From a virus: a stretch of DNA of 64,000 nucleotides. The DNA is taken from the IMG/VR virus record IMGVR_UViG_3300045747_000054, positions 114,733-178,732 of that record. One strand, written 5' to 3'. The notes under the pieces were generated by a model. That model worked only from the letters and a program-made list of their open reading frames with translations, made no database searches and had not been told where the DNA came from. The position numbers and the translations under genes were made by a program. The stretch's first letter is position 1; every line of letters begins with the position of its first letter. This document shows, in pieces, positions 32,920-40,214 of the stretch.

Positions 32920-35900
32920 GATCAGTTTCAATATACAAACTGATGAAATCCAATCCTACAACCTGAGCAGCAGAGTTATTTGTTCTGAATTGTTGTACTG
33001 TTAACAATGTATTTCCGAATGGCATATTCACACCAGTATTTGACAACACCGTAGAATACGTATTCAATGTAGGATTAGTCATATCCATAATTTGAATTCC
33101 GATTGTATTTGAGTTTGGGGCAGCGAACATCGAAAAATCCCAAACGTTTACGTTTCCTACGTTGCAACGTAATCCAGTGTCTATGATAAGAGCACTAGTG
33201 TTTGTTGCATTTCCTATGATAGAAAGATTGTTAGAACTTGGTACCTGACCAATTCCAATAAAATTTTGAATTGTCAATGGATTGTTAGTGTTAGACAATG
33301 CAGTAGTAGTTGCAGAAAGTCCAATTAACATCGTTGCATTTGTGACTGGTGCTGGATCAGAAATTCCAAAACGTGAAACGAAAGTAAATCCGCCTTGACC
33401 AGTAGTGTTTCCTCTCAACCAACTTGCTGTAGCAACACGCAATGAACATGCACCACCAGCAACGGCAGTTGAAAGATATCCAATACGTCTTAGTGAATGA
33501 TATAAAGTGGTTGCCAATACGGTTCTTGCGGTTGCAGTTCCTGCCATTGTAGGAGGTAAAATACCAATAGTGTTTGCAGCACCAGTTCCGTTTCCAGTCC
33601 AGTGCATATATCCGACATGATTACGACCAAAAAATGGTTGTACTGGTGAATCTAATCCAGAAGGTCCAACCCAAGATGGTAACACTCTTCCTGCAATACT
33701 CCTTCCGAATAATGTTATAGTATTTGTTGCTGGAGTTGGTGGCTGCGTGTTTGCTGCATATAAGTTGATACCAGTATTAAGAGATGATCCAGTCTTTCCG
33801 ATTATTAGAATATTATTTCCAGTATCAAAAGTAAGATCAGGATCTCCAGCAAGAACTCCACCAAAATTAATTTGAATTTCGTTTGTATTACCGGACGCAT
33901 CCGTAAATTCTGGATTCATTAATCTCCAAGTACCACCAGAAACAGTGTTGTAAACTAGTTGCATTACATAACCAGTTGGTCCGGTATCACCAACAACTAG
34001 TGGAGTATTATCATCTCTCGTAATGGTTTTAGCACCGAGTCCATTTGGATTGAATGTTGGTGTAGTTGTAGTATTGTTTCCTGCCGAATCCAATAGTACG
34101 AACAGCCCATCATACAATGATGCCAGTGCTGGACTGTAAGTTGCAGTGATCGTATCTGTACCAGTTGCGTCTGCGTATGGAACAACGTTTCCACTAGGTC
34201 CGACACCTCCTACAGTTCCTTGAACACCCTGTGTTCCTGCACCGGCAACACCTTGAACACCCTGTGATCCTGTTCCAGTAAGACCTTGAGTTCCCTGTGT
34301 TCCTGCACCAGTTGCACCTTGAGTACCTTGTGTTCCGGTTCCAATTGTACCCTGAGTGCCTTGGGTACCTGCACCTGTAAGTCCTTGTGTTCCTATACGA
34401 CCCTGAACACCCTGTGTTCCTTGTGAACCAGTTCCAGTCAGACCTTGTGTTCCTTGTGTTCCTGCACCTGTTAGACCTTGAGTTCCTTGTGTTCCGGTTC
34501 CAGTTAGACCTTGAGTTCCTTGTGTTCCGGTTCCAGTCAGACCCTGAGTTCCTTGTGATCCTTGTGATCCAGTTCCAGACGCACCTTGAGTGCCTTGTGA
34601 TCCGGTGTCACCAGTTGTTCCTTGAACACCTTGAGTTCCTGCACCAGCAACACCCTGTGTTCCTTGTGAACCAGTTCCAGTCAGACCTTGTGTTCCTTGC
34701 ACTCCTGCACCAGTTGCACCTTGAACGCCTTGTGATCCGGTTCCAGTTAGACCTTGAGTTCCTTGTGTTCCAGTTCCAGTTGTACCCTGAGTTCCTTGCG
34801 AACCTGTTACACCAATTGTTCCTTGGGTACCTTGTGTTCCTGTTCCAGTCAGACCTTGAGTACCTTGTGATCCAGAGACACCGAGTGTTCCTTGAACACC
34901 TTGTGTTCCAGTTCCAGTCAATCCTTGAGTTCCCTGTGTACCAGTTCCTGTAAGACCTTGAGTGCCTTGTGTACCAGTTCCTGTAAGACCTTGAGTTCCC
35001 TGTGAACCAGTAGCACCCAATGTTCCCTGAGTACCTTGAGATCCAGTTGCACCTAGAGTTCCTTGAACACCTTGCGATCCAGTTGTTCCAAGTGTTCCTT
35101 GTAGACCTTGAGTTCCGGTTCCAGTAAGACCCTGAGTTCCTTGAGATCCTGTTGATCCAAGTGTACCCTGAGTTCCTTGCACTCCCGCACCAGTAAGTCC
35201 TTGGACACCTTGTGATCCCTGAATTCCAGTTAGACCTTGTGATCCAATAGCACCTTGTGTACCTTGAGTTCCTACAGAACCCGCACCCTGAGTTCCCTGT
35301 GTTCCTGCACCAGTTAAACCCTGAGTACCTTGCGAACCAATTGTTCCAAGAGTTCCCTGAACACCTTGTGATCCAGTTCCGGTAAGACCCTGAGTTCCTT
35401 GTAATCCAGTCGCACCTAGAGTTCCCTGTGTTCCTTGTGTTCCTTGTGTACCAGAACCAGTAAGACCTTGTGTTCCTTGTGTACCGGCAGTACCAGCACC
35501 TTGTGTTCCTTGAACACCTTGTGAGCCAGTTCCAATAAGTCCTTGTGTTCCTTGAGATCCAGAAGAACCTAATGTACCTTGAGTTCCCTGTGTTCCTGCA
35601 CCAGTTAGACCCTGAGTTCCCTGCGATCCTGTTGCTCCTAGAGTTCCCTGCGATCCTTGCGATCCAGAGGTACCTAATGTTCCTTGTGTGCCTTGAGAAC
35701 CAGTGGTTCCAAGTGTTCCTTGTGTGCCTTGAGTTCCCTTTTCACCTTGAACACCTTGTGTTCCCTGCGAACCAGTTCCAGTAAGTCCTTGAACACCTTG
35801 TGAACCAGTTCCTGTAAGTCCTTGAGTTCCCTGTGTTCCTGCACCAGTTGCACCTTGAGTGCCTTGTGTTCCGGTTGTTCCAAGAGTTCCTTGAGAACCC

Positions 35901-37537
35901 TGTGTTCCTTGTGAACCTGTTCCAGTGAGTCCCTGAACTCCAAGAGTTCCTTGAGATCCTTGTGTTCCCTTTTCACCCTGAACACCTTGCGTTCCTTGTG
36001 ATCCAGTTCCGGTAAGACCCTGAGTTCCTTGTAATCCAGTCGCACCTAGAGTCCCTTGTGTTCCTTGTACACCAGCACCAGTTGCACCTTGAGTGCCTTG
36101 TATTCCTGTTCCAGTAAATCCTTGAACACCGAGAGTTCCTTGAGTGCCTTGTGAACCACTTCCAGTTGCACCCTGAGTTCCTTGAGTACCAGCAGTTCCA
36201 GCACCCTGAGTTCCTTGAACACCTTGTGTTCCAGAACCAGTAAGACCTTGTGTTCCAAATGTACCTTGTAAACCTTGTGTACCAATAGTTCCCTGAGTAC
36301 CTTGTGTACCCGCACCTGTAAGACCTTGTGTTCCTTGTGTACCAATAGTTCCTAGAGTTCCTTGAGTACCTTGTACTCCAGCACCAGTTGCACCTTGAGT
36401 GCCTTGTCTGCCCTGAGTTCCTTGCATTCCCTGAACGCCTTGCGTTCCTTGAGTACCAGAACCAGTAAGACCCTGAACACCTTGTGATCCAATGGATCCT
36501 TGTGTGCCGAGAGTTCCTTGTGATCCTTGAGTACCAGAACCAGTAAGACCCTGAACACCTTGAGTGCCAATGGTTCCCTGAATACCGATAGTACCTTGAA
36601 CGCCTTGTACTCCTGCACCAGTTATACCTTGCGAACCTGTTACACCAAGAGTACCTTGTGTACCTTGTGCAGATCCTGCTCGACCTTGAACACCTTGTGT
36701 ACCTGCCGTCCCGGCACCCTGAGTTCCCTGTGATCCTTGAGTTCCTGGTGAACCAGCACCTTGAGTTCCCTGTGCGCCAGAACCAGTTGGTCCCTGAACA
36801 CCTTGAACACCAGTGGTTGCAGTTACTTCCCAAGTATTAACAGATGGATTACCGTTGAAAATAAGTTCGACAGTAATTCCGGTAATATCAATTCTCATGT
36901 CATCTGAAATGTGTTCTATTGTAGAACCATTTCTTGCAATGAACAAACTATTTGCACTCCACATATTACCATCGGTAATTTGGATATATGCACCACTAGT
37001 TGGATTTAATGGAAGTGTTACAGTGAATGAACCAGATGAAGTATCTGCAATGATTCTATCACCATCGACGGCAGTGTAATCAGCAGTCTTTAATGCCCAT
37101 GCTTGTAGCGCACCAGTAACACCCTGAGTACCAAATACACCTTGCGCTCCAGAAGTACCTTGAGTACCTTGCGCTCCTGTGGTTCCCTGAACTGCTCCGA
37201 TATAATCAAAGGATATATTTGCATTTCCAGAGAATGGTCCAGACCCTGGAACCACACTTACAACTATGGAAGATGTATTTCTAAAATTTAGATGTTGTGC
37301 ATATAGTGCATTCGCACCGTCTTGATATACAGAAACAGTGTTGGCTGCACTGTTGGCAGTGTCATAGGCATCACCGACAACCTCGACTGTCGATGCTACT
37401 TGAACTGGAACAGAATTTGAATCACCGATGTAAAGAGTGTTAGCCGCAAAAGAATATGCTAGTTCACCATATGCAAGAGAATTTGGTGCAGCATTAGCGG
37501 TAGATCTTTTTATCTGAATGATTGTGTTCTGAGTCAT
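32915..37537 (-). CDS. Collagen-like tail fibre protein (1540 residues)
   Basis: The N-terminus (IIQIKRSTANAAPNSLAYGE then LAYSFAANTLYIGDS) is a domain common to T4-like fibre proteins of aquatic phages and probably mediates virion attachment. A LNFRNTSSIVV...GNANISFDYIG beta-module follows (about 80-115), then a short collagen piece, a globular domain (about 143-245), a long Gly-X-Y region (about 245-1110) and a 430-residue C-terminal region starting SGNVVPYADATGTD. The collagen part is regularly broken by two-residue units (LTGTGTQG, TGAGTQG). It lies upstream of the giant fibre, with its own small partner genes upstream. Its role is probably a fibre segment or a separate fibre. Confidence 0.85.
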   Translation of the reverse strand: MTQNTIIQIKRSTANAAPNSLAYGELAYSFAANTLYIGDSNSVPVQVASTVEVVGDAYDTANSAANTVSVYQDGANALYAQHLNFRNTSSIVVSVVPGSGPFSGNANISFDYIGAVQGTTGAQGTQGTSGAQGVFGTQGVTGALQAWALKTADYTAVDGDRIIADTSSGSFTVTLPLNPTSGAYIQITDGNMWSANSLFIARNGSTIEHISDDMRIDITGITVELIFNGNPSVNTWEVTATTGVQGVQGPTGSGAQGTQGAGSPGTQGSQGTQGAGTAGTQGVQGRAGSAQGTQGTLGVTGSQGITGAGVQGVQGTIGIQGTIGTQGVQGLTGSGTQGSQGTLGTQGSIGSQGVQGLTGSGTQGTQGVQGMQGTQGRQGTQGATGAGVQGTQGTLGTIGTQGTQGLTGAGTQGTQGTIGTQGLQGTFGTQGLTGSGTQGVQGTQGAGTAGTQGTQGATGSGSQGTQGTLGVQGFTGTGIQGTQGATGAGVQGTQGTLGATGLQGTQGLTGTGSQGTQGVQGEKGTQGSQGTLGVQGLTGTGSQGTQGSQGTLGTTGTQGTQGATGAGTQGTQGLTGTGSQGVQGLTGTGSQGTQGVQGEKGTQGTQGTLGTTGSQGTQGTLGTSGSQGSQGTLGATGSQGTQGLTGAGTQGTQGTLGSSGSQGTQGLIGTGSQGVQGTQGAGTAGTQGTQGLTGSGTQGTQGTQGTLGATGLQGTQGLTGTGSQGVQGTLGTIGSQGTQGLTGAGTQGTQGAGSVGTQGTQGAIGSQGLTGIQGSQGVQGLTGAGVQGTQGTLGSTGSQGTQGLTGTGTQGLQGTLGTTGSQGVQGTLGATGSQGTQGTLGATGSQGTQGLTGTGTQGTQGLTGTGTQGTQGLTGTGTQGVQGTLGVSGSQGTQGLTGTGTQGTQGTIGVTGSQGTQGTTGTGTQGTQGLTGTGSQGVQGATGAGVQGTQGLTGTGSQGTQGVAGAGTQGVQGTTGDTGSQGTQGASGTGSQGSQGTQGLTGTGTQGTQGLTGTGTQGTQGLTGAGTQGTQGLTGTGSQGTQGVQGRIGTQGLTGAGTQGTQGTIGTGTQGTQGATGAGTQGTQGLTGTGSQGVQGVAGAGTQGVQGTVGGVGPSGNVVPYADATGTDTITATYSPALASLYDGLFVLLDSAGNNTTTTPTFNPNGLGAKTITRDDNTPLVVGDTGPTGYVMQLVYNTVSGGTWRLMNPEFTDASGNTNEIQINFGGVLAGDPDLTFDTGNNILIIGKTGSSLNTGINLYAANTQPPTPATNTITLFGRSIAGRVLPSWVGPSGLDSPVQPFFGRNHVGYMHWTGNGTGAANTIGILPPTMAGTATARTVLATTLYHSLRRIGYLSTAVAGGACSLRVATASWLRGNTTGQGGFTFVSRFGISDPAPVTNATMLIGLSATTTALSNTNNPLTIQNFIGIGQVPSSNNLSIIGNATNTSALIIDTGLRCNVGNVNVWDFSMFAAPNSNTIGIQIMDMTNPTLNTYSTVLSNTGVNMPFGNTLLTVQQFRTNNSAAQVVGLDFISLYIETDL

Positions 37538-37540
37538 GGT

Positions 37541-37780
37541 TTAGAATATTCCACCATCAATATCTGGAAGAGTCTCAATGATGTAAGAATTAGTATTTGC
37601 ATTAAATACTAGAACATCTCCGTTACGTTGACCAGATACATTCACATTATTAAGATCTCCTAAGCCAAGTGGTCCTGCCACTGGAGCCTTGGTAAAATTG
37701 ACTTTGGCGATTTTGTTATGCGTATCAACAACAACTTTCCCAAGACCAACTTTGGACTTGTTTGAAAGAACTACTTTCAT
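37541..37780 (-). CDS. Small fibre-associated protein
   Basis: The product has 79 residues. The C-terminal half, LGDLNNVNVSGQRNGDVLVF then NTNSYIIETLP, is a motif often found in phage fibre or fibre-linker proteins from memory. The N-terminal half is basic. It overlaps the upstream gene by four bases (ATGA) and is three bases from the 1540-residue fibre gene, so the three probably form one translational unit. It is likely a connector or trimer cap of the collagen fibre. Confidence 0.7.
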   Translation of the reverse strand: MKVVLSNKSKVGLGKVVVDTHNKIAKVNFTKAPVAGPLGLGDLNNVNVSGQRNGDVLVFNANTNSYIIETLPDIDGGIF

Positions 37781-38112
37781 CTTGAAACGCTCGGATTGAT
37801 TGTTAGAATTCCTTCGACAACTCTGGTTGTTATATTACGCAAATCTGTCATTTTTATATCATATACGTAACGACCGTATGGAATGTTTGCTGTATTAGCA
37901 CTATCCATCCAAACCGTTACATTACCATTGTTGGCATCAGCAGTATTGAATAAAAAAGATGCACTAGTATTTGCTGATGTATAAGCCTTTCGAATTTGAC
38001 CATTGAAGACGTAGCCATGCACATTTATCGTGGTTCCGTCATCCGCGATAAGGTCTAAATCTGTCTCGAAATCGGTCCCTTGATCGATGCAAAGGTCTGA
38101 ATATGCGCCCAT
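37777..38112 (-). CDS. Small virion protein of the fibre operon
   Basis: The product has 111 residues and begins MGAYSDLCIDQGTDFETDLD. A strand pattern DQGTDFE...DL, then GY.FNGQIRKAYTSANTSA, occurs in short structural proteins coded upstream of fibres in T4-like phages of aquatic bacteria, as far as I recall. It appears to be a single beta domain. It is the first gene after an exact late promoter (38,149-38,156) and heads the operon for the 1540-residue fibre. A baseplate-to-fibre adaptor is plausible. Confidence 0.7.
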   Translation of the reverse strand: MGAYSDLCIDQGTDFETDLDLIADDGTTINVHGYVFNGQIRKAYTSANTSASFLFNTADANNGNVTVWMDSANTANIPYGRYVYDIKMTDLRNITTRVVEGILTINPSVSR

Positions 38113-38148
38113 TTTATGATATCCATAATAGTTTGGTATTACAAAGTC

Positions 38149-38156
38149 TATTTATA
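38149..38156 (-). promoter_or_regulatory. T4-type late promoter (TATAAATA) for the 1540-residue fibre operon
   Basis: The minus strand reads GATATAAATAGAC in the 62-nt gap between the 164- and 111-residue genes, 37 nt before the ATG. Match to the late octamer is exact. Confidence 0.75.
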
Positions 38157-38174
38157 TCACAGGGGTATTGGGTG

Positions 38175-38669
38175 TTAAACGAATTCTACCGCTACTGTAG
38201 CCCCATTTGCGTAAGATGCAAATGGGTCTGATGTTGTCCAAGACCAACTAGACGAAGAGAAAGATGCAGAAGATCTGCTCAATTTATTGTCAAAATTTCC
38301 ACCAAAAACAAGATAAGTCCATCCAGTATTAGTGGATCCTGTGATAGAAAGTTTGAATATGCCATTAACTAGATCACTATATGCCGAAGTAATTGCACTT
38401 CCATAAATCGCAGAAACTCCAGAAGATATACTTCCAGAAAAATGCGCTCCAGTTCCAAATCCTCTATTATCCCAAACAGACACTTTGGTAGTACCACTAC
38501 TTTCACCAATAGTGACCGATTGAGTATCTAGAACTCTATAATCTTCCCACGCAGTTCCACTCCAGATCTTTGGATTTGCATAAACCCAAGTTGATCCATT
38601 CCAAATCTTAGGATATTTGTAAAATGGTGGTGTCCATGCTGATCCATCCCATATACGACTGACTGACAT
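38175..38669 (-). CDS. Trp-repeat fibre-cassette protein
   Basis: The product has 164 residues. The N-terminal 45 residues hold three copies of an IW-G--W motif (RIWDGSAWTP, KIWNGSTWVY, KIWSGTAWED), a small Trp-Gly repeat common at the ends of phage appendage proteins. The rest is a Ser/Thr/Gly-rich beta domain, with SSASFSSSSWSWTTSD near the C-terminus. Its ATG directly follows the stop of the 444-residue fibre gene. A receptor-binding or tip domain is likely; no homologue is recognised by name. Confidence 0.7.
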   Translation of the reverse strand: MSVSRIWDGSAWTPPFYKYPKIWNGSTWVYANPKIWSGTAWEDYRVLDTQSVTIGESSGTTKVSVWDNRGFGTGAHFSGSISSGVSAIYGSAITSAYSDLVNGIFKLSITGSTNTGWTYLVFGGNFDNKLSRSSASFSSSSWSWTTSDPFASYANGATVAVEFV

Positions 38670-40004
38670 TTAAACACCAATCGCTAGATAGTGTACTGTT
38701 GCAGTTGAAGGAGTACCAGTACTAGAGTCACCTTGTAGCATTGCGTTGAATGTTGAAGAATTGAAACTGACCAATTGTGCCCAGAAATCGTAATTTCCGG
38801 CAGCACTATTAGCTGAGTTAACTGCCGTTAATTGAATGTTGTATACTGTCGTGAATGCGACTCCAGAAGCATAAGAGAATGAAGCTCCACCAGTTAGAGA
38901 ACATGTGACGGTTCCCCATGCCATTTTCATTCCATTTGGTAGTTTTGTCCATCCAGAAGCAGCTAGAGTTCCACTAAATCCGGCAGTAGCATTTAGATCG
39001 AACCAAACGTCACCGACATTGTTTGCAGTTGGTGTTGCTGTGGCAACAAAAACTTCTCCACCAGATGTGTATCCACCACTTACATGTCTTAGATTTGGCG
39101 CACCACCTCCACCACCTCCACCACCTGATGTTCCTTGTGGACCTGTTGCTCCGAGAGTTCCTTGAACACCCTGTGAGCCTCCACCGCCACCGCCGCCGCC
39201 ATCAGCACCCTGAATACCTCTGGTTCCTTGAACACTAGTTCCAGAAGTTCCTTGAACACTATTACCTCTAGTTCCTTGAATACCTTGAGCAGATCCACCA
39301 ACTACTGCAAAAGATATGTTAGCATTGCCAAGAGATCCAGCACCAACAGAAACACTTATGGTTGGAGAGTTTACAAAATTCAATTTAACTGCGGTCATGG
39401 CACTAGTACCATTTGCAGTTACTGTTGCAGTTTGATCTGCATTAGCTGCTAATGACCACGCAGTTTGTGCTGCATGATATGCAGTGTTTACTGCTAAAGA
39501 TGATGCTACATTAATAGAACTTGTAGAGTTTACAGAATCAGATACATTTGATTTGGTCAATATCGTTGACCATAAAGAAGTGTTACTTGAATTCGAAGTT
39601 AGCTGCCAAATGTTATGTCCAGAGTCAAATTGAATAACAGCATTTCCATTTGAACCACCTTGTTGAACAACAATAGATCCATTTCCATTGGAAGGCAGTG
39701 TGCTTCTGAGTATTACAGATTCGGAAGTTAGCAACCACTGACCGTTAATTATTTGATCATTTGATACAACAATATTGTTTGCCCAAATAGTATTAGCCAC
39801 AGTAATATCGGAAGAAACTGCAATGCCAGTTCCATTACTTCTACTTACATGGAGAGTGCCGTTGTCAAGAAAGAAATCTCCAGTTTCTTTATGGAAATCT
39901 CCTTTGACTATCAGGTTAGCAAGGTCGATTAGACTATTTGTATCATTTCTCCAATGATCAAAGGTGTTTGCTAATGTAACATTAGGTATATTTGCGTATG
40001 CCAT
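38670..40004 (-). CDS. Tail fibre protein with short collagen-like and poly-Gly segments
   Basis: The product has 444 residues. The N-terminus (ANTFDHWRNDTNSLIDLANL) resembles the attachment region of T4-like fibre proteins. A LNFVNSPTISVSVG...GNANISFAVVG beta-module lies at about 208-238. A short collagen-like stretch (about 243-300: QGIQGTRGNSVQGTSG) is broken by two Gly runs of nine and eight residues. The C-terminal 140 residues form a globular head (GWTKLPNGMKMAWGTVTCSL) of the kind that ends many fibre proteins. It is a third collagen-type fibre with a very short shaft. The ATG overlaps the small coiled-coil gene's stop by one base. Confidence 0.8.
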   Translation of the reverse strand: MAYANIPNVTLANTFDHWRNDTNSLIDLANLIVKGDFHKETGDFFLDNGTLHVSRSNGTGIAVSSDITVANTIWANNIVVSNDQIINGQWLLTSESVILRSTLPSNGNGSIVVQQGGSNGNAVIQFDSGHNIWQLTSNSSNTSLWSTILTKSNVSDSVNSTSSINVASSLAVNTAYHAAQTAWSLAANADQTATVTANGTSAMTAVKLNFVNSPTISVSVGAGSLGNANISFAVVGGSAQGIQGTRGNSVQGTSGTSVQGTRGIQGADGGGGGGGGSQGVQGTLGATGPQGTSGGGGGGGGAPNLRHVSGGYTSGGEVFVATATPTANNVGDVWFDLNATAGFSGTLAASGWTKLPNGMKMAWGTVTCSLTGGASFSYASGVAFTTVYNIQLTAVNSANSAAGNYDFWAQLVSFNSSTFNAMLQGDSSTGTPSTATVHYLAIGV

Positions 40005-40213
40005 TAATTGACCCTGCCTAGTGATCTAATCATTTCTTTAATTTCCGAGATATCGTTCTTGAGACTATCTATCTGTGTTTGTAGACGCTCTTGTTTATTC
40101 TTTTCAAACATAATTTGTTCATGTTTCTTCAAGACAGAAGTATCTGTGTGCAATATAGCACCCGTTTCCATGTCTCTGACCAACTCTTTATGTTCTTTTA
40201 CTTTAGCGTACAT
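40004..40213 (-). CDS. Small coiled-coil virion protein
   Basis: The product has 69 residues and begins MYAKVKEHKELVRDMETGAI. The first 25 residues (KELVRDMETGAILHTD) form a motif I recall in short proteins of T4-like phages beside DUF4815 genes. Residues 30-65 form a charged coiled coil (QERLQTQIDSLKNDISEIKE). It lies one base after the large baseplate protein and immediately before the fibre gene. This suits a trimeric connector between baseplate and fibre, but that is inference. Confidence 0.7.
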   Translation of the reverse strand: MYAKVKEHKELVRDMETGAILHTDTSVLKKHEQIMFEKNKQERLQTQIDSLKNDISEIKEMIRSLGRVN

Positions 40214-40214
40214 T

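Noticed and set aside
32921-32944. Inverted repeat ATCAGTTT / AAACTGAT as a terminator after the 1540-residue fibre gene
   Set aside because: The stem is AT-rich, lies inside the last codons, and is followed by the late promoter rather than a U-run.
22621-37000. Long open frames on the plus strand and in other minus-strand frames over the collagen genes (Leu/Val/Phe/Glu- or Lys/Glu/His-rich)
   Set aside because: They are by-products of codon periodicity (GGA-ACA-CAA style repeats read in other frames), lack ribosome-binding sites, and give low-complexity peptides.
20424-40213. Fibritin (wac), gp9, gp11 and gp12 homologues expected here in T4
   Set aside because: None of the proteins shows their sequence signatures; the region is filled by collagen-like fibres and unrelated genes.
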